DNA of 64,000 bases from Lojkania enalia (GCA_010094045.1 ML986705.1:1-64000); one strand, 5' to 3'. Positions 1-13,351 are shown, counted from the stretch's first letter. Translations and numbers: made by a program. Notes: generated from the sequence alone by a model not told the origin.

Positions 1-317
1 GCATAGATGGGGTGTTTTCAAGCCCCTATGGAGAGCTAGCCGAATAGGACACTAGCGTGGGAGAGCCCTGTCGATCAGCGTCAGGACACGCGAGCTAGAT
101 TCGCGACCCCAATGTCAAGCGTTCCCTACACTTCATTTTTGCTTCAAGCAATGCCCATTTCATAGGCTAGACCTATAATGCCCAGCCATGCGAACAACTC
201 GCAGAGGCTCAATGGTCTCTTACGGTCTCCTGGCTTCTTAGGCGCCGCTGCGCGCTTCTGGCAGGTAGCCTATCCACGGTGCTTCAACCCGTTCTTATCT
301 GACTAACAACGTCGTAG

Positions 318-1306
318 CGTTCATACGCCTCCGATTATGTTGGCCTCGCAATTTTACTCGCCGGTTATATAGTTGTCAGTATATGCTCAACGCAGATCAC
401 AGACAGACAAGTTCACAGCACAGTTACAGATCCAATTCTTCGCCGAGCCCTTCCACCGCATGTTCTCCCTCGACAACCTCTCCATTCAATACCCACACGC
501 TGAAGTTGAGCGCGTCCCCGTCTGTACGCCCTCCTCCCATTTTACTATTTACATCTCATAACCTCCTCGAGAGTCGAGAAACTCAGGCTCACGCTACCGT
601 TCTAGCATGGCTCTTCATCTACGCCGGCGCCCTCCCCCTCGGCACCCTAATCATCTGGTCTCTCCTCCTTCGCCCCGGCACCCACAAAGCCCACGTCACG
701 ATCCTCGGCTGGTTCATCTCTCTCCTTCTCACCCTCTTCATCACCGACTTAATCAAGAACTCTGTCGGGCGTCCACGCCCCGACCTCATCGCCCGCTGCA
801 AGCCGGAGAAAGGTACCCCGGACCACTCCCTTGTCACCTATGAAGTCTGCACCGAAACAAACCACCACATCTTACACGACGGCTGGCGCTCATTTCCGAG
901 CGGGCATTCGAGTTTCGCGTTCAGCGGGCTCGGATACTTAAGTTTGTTTCTGGCGGGCCAGTGCCATGTTTTCCGGCCGCGGACGGATCTAGCAAGGGTC
1001 TTGGTTGCGCTGGCGCCATTGCTTGGGGCAGCGTTGATTGCGATTTCGAGGTGCGAGGATTATAGGCATGATGTTTACGATGTTTCGATTGGGAGTGCAT
1101 TGGGGCTGTTGGTGGCGCATTACACGTATCGCAGGTATTATCCGCCACTGAGGAATAGGGGCTGCGATGTGCCGTATCCGAATCCGGCGGATGAGAGGGT
1201 GGGGAAGAGGAAGGATGAAGAGGAGAGGGTTGGGGTGGGGCAGGAAGATTTTGAGCTTAGTGATGAGGAGGGGGAAAGTATTCCGCTCACTAGTATGAGA
1301 GATTGA
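318..1306 (+). CDS. PAP2-family lipid phosphate phosphatase (diacylglycerol pyrophosphate phosphatase-like), 5' exon unresolved
   Basis: Integral membrane phosphatase that would dephosphorylate diacylglycerol pyrophosphate, phosphatidate and related lipids. Readable exons are 318-374 (SYASDYVGLAILLAGY, first membrane span), 424 or 430-523 (FHRMFSLDNLSIQYPHAEVE) and 606-1306. Introns are 375-423 or 375-429, and 524-605, the latter chosen because it joins VERVPV to SWLFIYAG in frame. All three phosphatase signatures are present: KNSVGRPRPD, FPSGHSS, and SRCEDYRHDVYD with the catalytic His and Asp. The C-terminal tail is acidic and hydrophilic. A TAG just before 318 is read as an acceptor, so a further short 5' exon with the ATG lies upstream (candidate ATGs near 188 and 212), which I cannot place. 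Family assignment is secure; the start is not. Confidence 0.85.
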
Positions 1307-1856
1307 GGTTTCGCTTTTGGGTTCTAGACTCAACTGAGAATTAGTTGAGCTGTAGTCAAGTATTGTACTGAGCGCTTGTTTTCTATGCATGATTCTTATT
1401 GTATCAAAATAGATTCTTGCGAAGGGGATCTTCGAGGAAAACTGATTATATCTAGCGTCTTAGCTGTTGAAGGAGTAAAGTATAGTATGTAGTGATAGCC
1501 CTCTACACGGATATTTTTGGTCGGCGAACGGGCTGATACGGATATTCCCTTAACAATCAATGGGTATTGCTTTCCGCTTTCAGGCCTTGAATTAAATTCG
1601 ATGGTTTAGTCACACACACTCTGAATGACTCCAGTCGAGCAGCTTTCACTTGAAATGAGCGGAGCAATACTCTTCCTTGTGTCACGTGTTTCTACTATCC
1701 TATTATAGTTGGTCTGTTTTCAGGCTTATATAGTCTCGCCATTGCCAGCCTCTAGCCAGGCAGGCCACTTACCCTCCTTCAATACATCAATATTTGCCTC
1801 AGCAATTGCTGATGCCTGATACGCGACACCTTGAGCGTCAGCGGCCAGACAACATC
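1307..1856. other. Intergenic, nothing recognised
   Basis: I see no gene, repeat or RNA here beyond the 3' flank of the phosphatase. Confidence 0.5.
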
Positions 1857-2231
1857 TCAGTCCGTCCTGTTCGGTCCAACAACGCACCAGAAGAACACCG
1901 CTCGCGGTTTCGCATTCAGGTGTCTCCCGTATTCATCATCAATAATAGCCCTCGCCAATTCGAGCAATGCGCAATTCAGCATCCATCCTGTCTCCTCATT
2001 ATCCCAGTTGTGGCCCTTGGCTGACGCCGCCTTTTCCTCGTCAAAGAGATAGGTTTCTGGCTTAACGTCCCAGAGATCTTGTCGATCTGAGCAGAGTATT
2101 TGGTCACACGAGCTCGAGGAATATCCCGTGGGTAGTGTCGGACCGAGGCATAAGTTGTGTTTAGAGAAAATGATGCTCGATTTGTTCATGGAAGAGATCG
2201 AATTTCCTTCTGTACAAGTAACCCCAGGCAT
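1857..2231 (-). pseudogene. Possible decayed protein-coding fragment, family unknown
   Basis: The minus-strand frame contains a stretch that looks like real protein (around DLWDVKPETYLFDEE and ETGWMLNCALLELARA), with balanced composition and helix-like periodicity, but it ends abruptly and has no convincing start. I do not recognise the family. It borders the AT-rich block, so it is plausibly the surviving edge of a larger decayed gene. It could also be a chance open frame. Confidence 0.25.
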
Positions 2232-2699
2232 CGGCTACTATATCGTATGCTTTAGTCATATCGAGTTCGTCTTAACCTTCCGTTTCAGAGCTTGCTACTC
2301 TGAGATCGTGAGGGGTTTCCTAGAGATCTAAGTGCGAATATTGATCGTACGTGTTGATATTATAATTGAATCTTAGCGCGGATTTGAAAGAATAGATCGT
2401 TGATAATGAAACAGTGTATTAATCCGGTAGGTGCCAGAGTTCGTAAGATCGCAAATAGAGGTATGTCTTGGAGAAAAGGAGCTTAAAGGTGCCATAGCGG
2501 CCTTTATATACCAGTCATTTAGCATATTCACTCGCTTAAGAGCCATTCAAAACGCAGCCACTCGTTGGTACGAGGATATCCTTGGAATGAGAACGTGTCT
2601 ATATAAGCATGAATAAATATGACAGCAGAGTAGTTCTGACACCAGAAATCGCTCGAATTTGATGATCTGCTTTATGCACTAAATCCGAGAGACTCTATT

Positions 2700-5600
2700 C
2701 TTTGTCTTACTACTATCAATTCAAAGTGATATTGTTAGTAACTCCTTTACTGCTAATTGTTGGAGGGTGCCTCCTCAGCGTTTGCCCTTGCACGTGATCG
2801 GGGTTAGCGCCTTAGCATTTCCACAGATAAATAGCTTCTTCTGTAGCTTCAATCAAACCTCAAGCCCTCCGTCCAACACTAATGAAATAAAATACATATA
2901 ACAAAATTCTTAGAAGACAAGAATCTTGCAGTGCTATAATTCAATTCACAAATATAAAAAAGGTAAGCGAACTACAGAATAAAGGATTCTATGCCCCAAT
3001 TGTGGACTTTAAAGAGCTTAATTTAGAAAATAAATCATAGATAAACTAGAAATATTTGCCTAGTCGATTTTAATAACCGCAGCGTAATCTCTACAGCATC
3101 GTTACTAGCTAATTTTATTATTAAATCGAGGAATAGCCTAATATTCCGACTACTAGCTTCTATTAAGACTTAGTAGAATTACTAGAGCCTTTCTAAACAT
3201 ACTCTCTATTTCCAAATCAAGTTTATTATTTTCTACTAGAGCTTTCATACCTTTAATAATTAATTCCCTAATTTAGTCTTGATTTTTAATTATCTCTCTT
3301 GCTTTCTCCAAACGGTATTCTTTGAAAGGGTTTCCAGTTCTTTGATATGATGTACGAAGTAATTATAAAATGTCAGAGCTAGCTGGCTCTGATGAGGGTT
3401 GGAAAACTTCGTCTATTAACTAGAAATGCGAGACATGCTACATATATATCCCTGGACCTGCCAAGGGGCTAACTGTGAATAGCTTAGCCGTAACAATAAT
3501 AGCCATATTCACTTATCCACTTTCCGGGTATATGATTCTAAGAGAGGTTTATACAGATATTTCCGTAGGTTCTTCTACAGGACGACCTAACGATGTGCTA
3601 TTTTTAAAGCCTAAATAAGTTCTACTTCCTGCATATCTACGTGTACGTTTTTATGGTAGTTTTCTAGCTCGATCGCTGAAACAGCGGATTGTAGCGAATT
3701 AGGATCTCAAGGAATTACCTAGAAGTTATTGGAGGAAGGGGTACTGGATATTGCTGGACAATGTTAATACGGATAAGACTTTGTGGGATGTATTGTAGTC
3801 TATGGGTTAGAAGTAGATGTAGAGATTCGAAGGGCTGCTATAAGTAAATAAAAGCCTAAGAGAATTTGAATGAGAGGATATTTATATAGTTAATATTAGA
3901 GTTAATAGCGTTGCGTGATATAACTGAGGCTTATGTTTTGGGCATATGACGCTTCTCTAGATAAATGAGAACTTATACTTTGATATTGATTACCATTCTA
4001 GGGTTCTTCGTGTATCTTACTAATTCAGCTTTTGTCATAGATTTGAATGTGTCATATAGGTGACCGAAGCTCTCTGTTCTCGACATTACCTGTTTAACTT
4101 AAAGGAAAATTTAAGATTGGGAAGGCTTTCTTATATACTCTACAGCATGGTTACATTTAGCTATGATGTGCCGTACACATCCTAGAGCTTGGATTTTAGG
4201 GCCGTGTCCAAGATCAATTTAGTATATATAACAAATTCCAAAACTAGTCGTACTAAGATAGTCCGAGTTTTACGCTGAACTTACCAATATATAACTCAGT
4301 CCTGGAATATATATCGCTAACTAGTATTAAGATACAATTAATGCATTACTTCGTAACTCCTTCATGCGTAAGAGATGAGTGTTCTGCTACATTAGCACGT
4401 TGAGGTGGAAGAACTGACTCATAAGACCGGAATTTCATGGCTTTCGATCAGTTACTGCGTCTATGTTAGTTTTAAAACCCCTGATTTAATTATCCTTTGC
4501 TTCACAAGAGCAAGCTCAGAAATGAAGTCGACCAGGTCGAGGAAAATACTCAATAACAATAATACTCAAAGAATTAAAAATACGAAGAATTCCGCGTGTA
4601 ACTTGACCTCGATGAGAACTAGCTATTTACCCCACGATTTTCAAGGGTATTATTTTGAATAAGGCTAGTGCCAACGCCCCCGAACAATGATTCCTGGAAC
4701 TCATTCATCTTGATTTTGTCGTCTGCAATTTTACTAGCGGGGTCATTGACATGGAGCTTATCCACCTGATAAATAGGGGAGTAATGTTCATTAAGTGCTT
4801 TTTTATCGAAGAGTATCCGTTATATAGACTCATTAAGGAGCTAGTTTCCGCCCTTTTGAATTCCGTTCGTGTAGTACGAAAATCCCCTGCGAAACGGCTA
4901 TGAGGATCGAATTCAGCACTCCAGGAATATGTGACGTAGAGACCGCGCTGGCGCCCAGCTTCAGAACTTTTGGGCTTCCATGATTTGCTTAGCCTAGCTG
5001 CACTTTATCAGCCACCCCCGTTGGAGCATTCCTAGTCAATGACTCCAGTTTTAGAATGACCTTAATTTGTTAGAGTGGTGTTATTTCCATTCACCAAGCA
5101 CACTGTTCTCGCTCTGAGCGACGGTCGGGCAACCGACGAAACGTTGTTTTAAAGCCGGATGCAGCGCCGGAGCTAGCCAAAGGTCTTGATTTCTGAGAAC
5201 GATGGATAATGAAGGACTTAGGGCCAAGTAGAACTGTGAGGGAATAGGGCATAAAATGGCTGATTGTCTATTTTGATGTGTCTGTCTTCTTCGTTCCCTG
5301 CTACCGCAGGCAGCTCTCTCTAGTATCTACAGGTGGTGACTGCCACACAAGCCATGATCACATAATATAACCATAGCTCCTTCACCATTAACCGTCACAA
5401 GAACCCTCTGTTTGTCTTCCTACAGATTAACTACTTAGCTAGTCCAAACTTAATGATGCGCGAGCAAATCATTAGTCTAAAAATTTCTACATCTTTCTTG
5501 GGACCCTTGTGGTCGCCGCATGAGTCATAATGCGTTGCTCCTTGGTGACGCACAGATGTGTCGCGGTATAAATAAAACTGGCGTTGAGGGCTCAGGAAGA

Positions 5601-6040
5601 AGTGGCACAGCTGCTTTTAATGAAAAGGTGATGCATCAACCCGACGAGTGAGATTCTTTTTATTTCGTAGGGGAAAGCAAGCACAGGATGTAGGCAGCAT
5701 CGACCGCTTCTAAGAATTACAAAGCTCTCTCCATAACGGATACTATCTATTTGTTTGATAAACCGCCTCGATTCTATCTGCATATGATTGCAAATTAATA
5801 AAAGTGTAAATGCTTAGCTATGACGCAGCCGCTAACCCAAGGCTAGCTCGTCATGGAAATAGTCCAACCAGCAAGCTAGGAGTAGTTGCTTGTACCTTTC
5901 GGTGTGACATCAGCGACGGCGCCGGAGCTTCCAAGGGGTACTTTGAGCCAATGAATACCCGGTTTGAAATCCAAAGTAGAACCTAGGTAGAGTCTTCACT
6001 ACAATATATAAACATAGAAAAGTGGTCGAGTTGTCGCTAG
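2700..6040. other. AT-rich, gene-poor block, probably RIP-mutated
   Basis: About 3.3 kb with no credible coding frame and obviously AT-rich sequence, strongest at about 2.88-4.66 kb, full of TA dinucleotides. Short stretches near 3.66-3.80 kb read like protein interrupted by TAG/TAA. This fits a RIP-mutated repeat or transposon remnant, but I could identify no terminal repeats or transposase. From 4.66 kb to 6.04 kb the composition is closer to average and nothing is recognisable. Confidence 0.5.
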
Positions 6041-6103
6041 AAATTTATAAACATGGGAATGCAAAAAAGGGAAACAGCGTTTGACCTCCAAAATAGCCAA
6101 TGA

Positions 6104-7148
6104 TCAAAATGCCAACGTGGCGCCAAAGGCAAGGAGAGGAGCAAGCAGAGGTCTGGACATTCTCAAAGGTGCAGCAACTCCAGTGCTGGACAGCTGGATA
6201 TCGCTGGAGTGTAAAGTACCAGTTGGAAACGTCGCGCCCGCTGGATTGGCCCCTGATGGGAGCGGGGTTGCAGCTGCAGACCATTTGCCGGAGATGCCTT
6301 CGCTAAAGTAGATATTGCTATCGTTGCTGAACTGGAATTGCGGCTCGGAATCATCCGATGCGACAAGTTCAACGTTCAGCCACATTGAACTGTTTGTCAT
6401 CCGCTCGCCGGTATACGTAATCTCGAGAGTGGCACCCTTGATCTCCGACCTTATAGTTGCCGACCCAGTAGAGTTCGAAAGGCCAATTTTATAGCTCCAC
6501 TTAAATGTATCGTTCCTAATTCAATGATTAGCACCCTCCTCGTCCTTGGAATACACCCACTCACCATATGAAGGCATCCGTGAAGTCGAGACCCAATTCA
6601 TCGCACGAATCATATACATTTACCCTATTGTACGAGGCCCCTTCCTTCGTGTTCTGAACATAAGTCGTTTCATCTCCGGTAACCTCATACCCCTCCTCCC
6701 CTCCAACCTTCGTCTTCGTTGCCGTCGCCGTCGTCAAGTTTAGCAAAATCTCGGGAAGATCCTCCCAACTTGTTTCGTAATAGCCGCACGGATTTCCGGA
6801 GTCATCCCAGCAAGCGTAGGCCGGGCTCCCAAAATCGAGGCCATATATCTCATCGTCGGTAAACGTGATAAACCCGCCATCTTCTGTCGATTTGTGGTAG
6901 AGCTTGAAGAAGAAGGGATTCGAGTCCCAGGGCAGATTCATGCCGACGTAAAGGTAGGACTTAATATGCGGACCGAAGCTACCCTTTTGACAACTCGAGC
7001 CCTCCGGGTACGTGACTGTCGCGGAGACCGATCCGTTGAAAGCAATATACTACGAACCATTCCCATCACCTAACTCCAAAACGAACTACGTATTGGCAAC
7101 GCTCACAAGTACGTTAGTGATAGCAAGGACAGGTATCAACCGCAGCAT
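6104..7148 (-). pseudogene. Secreted GPI-anchor-like surface protein with two in-frame TAG codons
   Basis: Read on the minus strand, exon 1 runs 7148-6565 and exon 2 6515-6104. They join across a 49-bp intron (donor GTGAGT, acceptor TTAG) that keeps the frame through TGG. The product begins with a signal peptide (MLRLIPVLAITNVLVSVANT), has a beta-rich, Asn-glycosylation-rich body with an ACWDDSGNPCG cysteine pair, and ends in a Ser-rich region plus a hydrophobic tail (LLAPLLAFGATLAF) typical of a GPI signal. Two TAG codons interrupt exon 1 at 7086-7088 and 7050-7052, yet protein-like sequence continues on both sides in the same frame. Alternative: a 57-bp intron (GTGAGC..CGTAG) would remove both stops in frame but also part of the signal peptide region. 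Family not recognised. Confidence 0.65.
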
Positions 7149-9425
7149 TTTTCAAAATTTTGACCGCGTGCAAAGCGGGAACGAGGACCGCAGAAGTTGC
7201 AAAAGTTGAAAAAGCAGGAGTGTCGCCATGATGGTAGGCCTTTAATTAGCGGGAATAAGGGCATGGTGAAGTGTTTGCAAACATGGAATGTTCTTGGCGC
7301 CGTGGAATTAGGAGGCTAAAATCATGAAATTTGATTCAAGGAGATCGGTTTTCTCGTTTACTCAGCCGTTTTCGTGCTACGGGCCCAAAAATTAGGTGTA
7401 TCCTTTTCCAAGCGGACAACTCCCCAGTCCTGAAATTGGAAGGTAATGCGAACACGCAAATTCGATCAAAGGGAAAGGAAGAGAGGTTGAACCGGCTAGT
7501 GACCCAGTGATCTCATATTGCGCAGTTTCATGTCCTCAATTGAGACTATGCAGGTCGTCTGCTCTGAGCATGCACTGCTTGGGCACATACAGAGAGTATA
7601 TATTATTTACTACTCAATATTTTCTGTCTTGCGTTAACCACTGCGACAATGCAGATGTTCTTTGAGGTTTCGCTGTATCTTGGTAATGTTTAGCAAACTG
7701 GCGTTCACGTGACGTCCGAATTAGGGAAAGCTTAAATCGAATATACATGATCTCGGATAGCCTTAGAAATGGAGCAGGCACTGGTGACTCAAGTCTAGAC
7801 AAATTTCCGTTTCTCCAACCCTCAGTTGCAAGCGAGGGGAAATGCAAAAATTGGCGGCCCTAGGGCTTCATAGGGCATGACATGTTGAAGCAGCATTTTC
7901 GTGCCCGTAAAGCTACGGGAGTGGCCGTTTTTTATGCTCATGTGCAGGCATCACTCCGGCCATACTATAGCCGCCTGTCAGTCCCAATGGGACACTTGGC
8001 GAAATTAAGGGTGTTTCTGTTTACAATATGGCCGATATATAAGCATAAGTCGCGTATAATAGGAAAAACGTTAAAAACTATTCTACTTATAACGAGGCTA
8101 GAGAATTAACTGACTGGTTTCCCTGCTTTCCGATATTCAGTACTGTGACCGCTGACCGGTGTCATCCCATCCATGGTGATAGAGAGCTACATTAGGTACC
8201 TTTGCTATTCCTCGTATTGCTCACTGGTCGTGAGCCGCGATAAAAGTTAATAAACCGTATAACTACGCATCCGCCGTCGATGTTTTAATACGTTTCGCCT
8301 CTTTTGTGTGACCATGCGGGTCAGAACAGCAAATCACGGACAAAATTGAGAGCAAGGCCTTAGCATATTTTCCAATCGTTTGCCCAGCGCCGAGTTTATA
8401 ATGATAACGGTATCCAGCAGTAAAGCACGGATGTTACTAAATAGATCTTAAGTGCTGCCTTACGGTAAGGCTAGAGGAGATCCAGGAACCATTTTGCGGG
8501 GATTGTGGCTCTCGGCAAAGGGTTTGAGCGCGTATCTCCGCAACAAGAGCAGGGGACGGGAAAGGGTCTCGGAGAAGAACGACCAACTACGAAGCTCTGT
8601 ATTGGACGGACCTCCGCGCGTATATCTAGGGCTTGAACGAGGGCGTGGAATGGACTAGGAGAGTATCAACTATGTAGCCTAACAGTTAAATTTTGACTTG
8701 GTCTTCGTGGAGACTCAGCCATGAATGTACTAAATAGGGCAAGTATTGACATCCATTTCCAATGTTCGTTCACAGGGACCTCGGAATAATGGGTCACAAA
8801 TGGAAACCCTATATACCTATCGAACCACCCGCGCCTAACTATATCAAAATATGTAGATAATTCCTAAATATTTAAGGCTGTTAGGATACATGGATTGCAT
8901 GAAGAGCTCCTAGGGCCTCTGACCGCTTGGACTTGACGTTTTCGGACTAGTCGAGTCAACGAAATTCGTCTCCACATCTCCAGGTTCCAGATGGCCGTGT
9001 CGAACTCTAGATCTTCGGCCTCTGGTCGGAGAAACGCACGGATTGGACACCGAAGAAAGGATAAAGTGTGCGTAGAGTGCCGTGGCGTATGCGAAGGCTC
9101 GTGGAAGTGGGGAGCTACCACGGCGCTAACCCGATCGGTTCGCTGAATCCGAGGTAGCTCGTCTTATCGATGATAACGAAGCATTGCCGTTTACGCATCA
9201 AATTGGTGGAGAGGGGCGCCAGCAATGCCTGGCCTGACATCTTTATTCCGCGGTTGGACTAGACGGCACGCGTAGGACGAAATTTTACTATTTTTTATTT
9301 GTGGAAGGCGTGTCAGCGTCCAAACTGAGCTGGCAGAGAGAGCTTTAATACCCCTCCGATACCCCCCTCTGTGAGCTGCACCTCTGCCCCATCGTCTCTC
9401 TTCTGCTCCTTGCAATTCAAACACA
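7149..9425. other. Intergenic, no gene recognised
   Basis: About 2.3 kb with only short unconvincing frames. The last 150 bp before 9426 are pyrimidine-rich, as expected for the promoter and leader of the amine oxidase gene. Confidence 0.5.
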
Positions 9426-11663
9426 ATGGCTCTCAATCGGCTGAAGCAGGCGGCTTCCCACGTCACGGGACAGACCGAGCCTCCGCACCCTCTTGATCCT
9501 CTTTCTGAAGCCGAAATTGAGAAGGCCGTTGCAATTGTGCGTAAGGAGCATAGCGGCCTTTTCTTCAATGCGGTTACACTGTGGGAGCCGCGCAAGGCTG
9601 AGATGATGGCTTGGCTCAAAGATCCAAAGAGCACCCCTCGGCCACACAGATGCGCCGATGTGGTCACAATTGGAAGGGGGAGCAAGGTATACGACGGCGT
9701 TGTGAATCTTACAGAGGGGAGGATTGTTGGCTGGGCTCTGACTCCCAATGTTCAGCCTCTCGTGAGTACAACTCTTTTTCTTCAGTCGCCAATCATGTCT
9801 CGTAGAGTTAACATAATATTTAGATTACAATGGAGGATCTTCAAATTGTCGAGACAATCGTACGGAAAGACCCTAAAGTCATCGAGCAATGCGGCATCGT
9901 TGGCATCCCGCCAGAAGATATGCATAAGGTCTACTGTGACCGTGAGTGAAGGATTATGGAATTTGAATAAGCAAACTCTAATAGCCATTCAGCTTGGACG
10001 ATCGGCTATGATGAGCGTTTCGGCACCGGTGTCCGTCTTCAGCAAGCCCTGATGTACTACCGCCCGCACGTGGACGACAGCCAGTATAGCTTCCCTCTCG
10101 ACTTTTGCCCGATCTACAATGCCGACACACAAGAAATCATCCATATCGACGTGCCTCCTGTACGGCGACCCCTCAGCAAAGCCAAGCCGAATAACTACCA
10201 TGCAGCTGCGATCGAAGCGGAGGGGGGTTACAGAACCGATCTCAAGCCCATCAACATCACCCAGCCCGAGGGCGTATCATTCACAATGGATGGCCGAACT
10301 ATCAATTGGCAGAACTGGAAGATTCACATCGGTTTCAACTACCGAGAGGGTATTGTTCTCTCGAACATTACATTTAATGACAAAGGAAACGAAAGGCCGA
10401 TCTTTTGGCGGTTATCACTTGCGGAAATGGTCGTTCCATACGGAAACCCGGAACATCCCCACCAGCGGAAGCACGCGTTCGACTTGGGAGAGTACGGCGG
10501 TGGCTACATGACCAATTCTTTAAGTCTGGGTTGCGACTGCAAGGGAGCCATCCACTACATGGACGCTGCATTTGTGAACCGAGCGGGTGCTCCAACAACT
10601 ATCAAGAATGCTATTTGTATCCACGAGGAGGACGCCGGCATCCTCTTCAAGCACACAGACTTCCGAGACGACAGCGTTACGGTGACACGTGCTCGCAAAT
10701 TGATCATCTCACAGATCTTTACTGCCGCCAACTACGAGTACTGCGTATACTGGATCTTCCATCAAGATGGTACGGTACAGCTCGAAATCAAACTAACCGG
10801 TATCCTTAACACCTACGCTATGAACGAAGGCGAGGATCTCCACGGCTGGGGTACGGAAGTCTACCCTGGCGTCAACGCCCATAACCACCAACATCTCTTC
10901 TGCCTACGCATCGATCCTAACATTGACGGAGCTGACAACACCGTCTTTCAAGTCGATGCCGCTCGGGGTTCTGCCGAGGTTGGCAGCGCCGAAAATAAAT
11001 ACGGCAACGCATTCTACGCCAAGAAGACCAAATTCGAGAACCCAGTGCAGGCTATGAGCGACTATAACGGCGCAACAAGCAGGACATGGGAGATGTGCAA
11101 TGAGAACAAATTGAACCCCTACAGCAAGAAGCCCGTTTCTTATAAGCTTGTAAGCCGAGAGGTTCCCGAGCTCTTGCCTAAGGAGGGCGGATTGGTGTGG
11201 AAGCGTGCCGGTTTCGCGAGACACGCTGTACATGTTACACCATGTAAGCCTTCCTCATATATTCATCTGCTCGGTCAATACTAACATAATACTTGAAGAC
11301 AACGACTCCCAAATCCACCCGGCCGGTCGCCACGTCCCCCAGACCTCCGGCGAGCCCTCGCAAGGCCTGCCAGCCTGGATCGCTGCTAATCCCAATGCCA
11401 ACATAGCCAACACAGACGTCGTGCTCTGGCACACGTTTGGCATCACGCACTTCCCGTCCCCCGAAGATTTCCCAGTCATGCCTGCTGAGCCGATGACTTT
11501 ACTCCTGAGGCCTAGGAACTTCTTCACGAAGAACCCATGCTTGGATGTCCCGCCGAGCTACTGTAGTGTGCCGAGTGGGGTGAAGCAGGGGCATGTATTG
11601 GTGGATAAGATTAGTAAGTTGGCGTTTGGAGATGAGCAAAGCGGTTCTTGTTGCAAGAAATAA
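9426..11663 (+). CDS. Copper-containing primary amine oxidase
   Basis: Oxidises primary amines to aldehydes with release of ammonia and hydrogen peroxide, letting fungi use amines as nitrogen source; probably peroxisomal or cytosolic, since there is no signal peptide. Exons 9426-9761, 9824-9941, 9993-11243 and 11299-11663 give 689 residues, the usual family length. The quinone cofactor precursor is the first Tyr of NYEY (about residue 399). The catalytic base is the Asp of AFDLGEYGGG (about 315). Copper ligands are the HNH histidines in NAHNHQHLF (about 448 and 450) and the His of GITHFPSPEDFPVMP (about 619). All introns have clean GT..AG borders and restore the frame. The protein ends SCCKK, which is not a classic peroxisomal signal. 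No broken residue seen. Confidence 0.95.
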
Positions 11664-12243
11664 TGAGTAGAGCAAGAAAAGGGATAGTATTGATGATTGT
11701 AAATATGGGATGTGGATGGGAAATTGCATTCTGGATTGGGATCCTCGGACCTTGATGCAATGTAGCGATATTTTCTTTCTGGCCTGCTAATTATTCGGTT
11801 GTATTTCACGAATGCCACAGCATTGTGATTGGCTAGTTGCTATACTTCCGCTTTCTTCTGCAATTTGCCTCTCCCCTCTGAGGATACCTTAGCTGCTACT
11901 AATCTAAGATGAATTGCGAATAGATTGAGGTGCTACTTGATTTGGGGGGGGAGAAAACATGTATTGTACCCCGCGCTCAAACGTCCCGAGGATGAAAGGA
12001 AAGTCGGTGACGTCTCGCTCGCATCCCCCACGCGAAGGAAAAGTTGCGGTCAAAGCTCCTCTACTAGTCCAGCTCGAGCACTTCCGATCATCGTCCGACA
12101 ACTGCAACTTCAACTCCGCACCGTCGTGAGATAACCTCCTCTTCCTGTTGCTCCCTTCCTACTCACCGATTCTATATTATGTACGTGCAGGGACCATAAA
12201 GCATGCCCACGCCATCCCAAACGCCGCAATCCTATCTTCGACC

Positions 12244-13351
12244 ATGGTCCGCGCCCTACCTCCAATCGAGGGCAATAAAGGCCCGTATCTCTCGCCCTCC
12301 CTCGTAGAAAGCCTCGCAGGATTCAGCGCCGGGGTAATATCCTGCCTAACAGTCCATCCCCTCGATCTACTCAAGAATAGGCTACAGTGTACGTCCACAC
12401 GGCTCCATCCAGCCCCCTTCCCCACTCTCCATCCTTGCTGACATATTCTATGTTAAAGTGAACACTGCAACCGCGTCCCGCCCGGGAGACTCCATCCGCA
12501 TATTCCGGCACGTAATCCGCGATGAAGGCGGCCTCCGCGCTCTATATCGGGGCCTATGGCCCAACCTCCTGGGCAACAGTCTGGGCTGGGGCCTCTACTT
12601 CCTCTTCTACGGCAACCTAAAAGACACTATGCAACGTCGCCGCAACCATGGCGAGCACCTCTCCTCCCTCGAATTCTTCTCAGCCTCTATCCTCGCGGGC
12701 CTTCTAACCGGCGCCTGCACGAACCCGATCTGGGTCGTCAAAACTCGGATGCTCGAGCGCGGCGCGAACCATCCTGAAGCCTATAAATCGATGCTGGGCG
12801 GGATGTCGCATGTATACATGACGCGAGGCCTGAAAGGTTTGTGGGCAGGGTTCGTGCCCAGTACGCTCGGTGTTGCGCACGGAGCAGTGCAGTTCGCAAT
12901 TTATGAAAAGATGAAGCATAGGAGAGGGGATCTAGTAGGCGGACAAGCACAGCTGAGTAATTGGGATTATATATATATGAGTGGAAGTTCTAAGCTATTG
13001 GCTGGTGCGATTACGTATCCGTATCAGCCAATTCGAGCACGGATGCAGCAGTATGATGCGGCGAAGAAGTATAGGGGTTTGGGGGATGTGCTAGTTAAGA
13101 CGTGGAGAGACGAGGGATTTTTGGCTTTTTATAAGGGGTGGGTTGGCGGCTTTTTACTTGATTCGTTCGCGGCGGTGGTGGTGATGCAGGTGATGATTTT
13201 TTTGAAGTTGTACTGATTATGCTCCAGGGTTATTCCGAATACAATTCGGGTTATTCCGACGACTATTGTGACGTTTGTTGTTTATGAAAACACGAAGCTT
13301 TTTCTACCGAAATTATTCGTCGACGAAGAGATGGCTCATGAGGAGGACTAA
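12244..13351 (+). CDS. Mitochondrial carrier, FAD/folate transporter type (FLX1-like)
   Basis: Inner-membrane solute carrier of the SLC25 family. Exons 12244-12388, 12459-13137 and 13228-13351 give 315 residues, the standard size. Each of the three repeats shows its signature: HPLDLLKNRLQ, NPIWVVKTRML and YPYQPIRARMQ. The sequence RGLWPNLLGNSLGWGLYFLFYG and the aromatic third repeat place it with the folate/FAD carrier subgroup. The last intron matters: without it the frame stops at 13216, but joining 13137 to 13228 restores a normal carrier end (VIPNTIRVIPTTIVTFVVYE). Intron 1 has a CTGAC branch site near 12438. An in-frame upstream ATG at 12148 is possible, but the protein there is not carrier-like. 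Exact substrate is inferred. Confidence 0.88.

Noticed and set aside
989..1390. 133-codon minus-strand open frame over the PAP2 gene
   Set aside because: Antisense shadow of a gene with intact catalytic motifs.
13138..13216. Stop at 13216 as the end of the mitochondrial carrier
   Set aside because: The carrier would lack its last membrane segment; splicing 13138-13227 restores a normal C-terminus.
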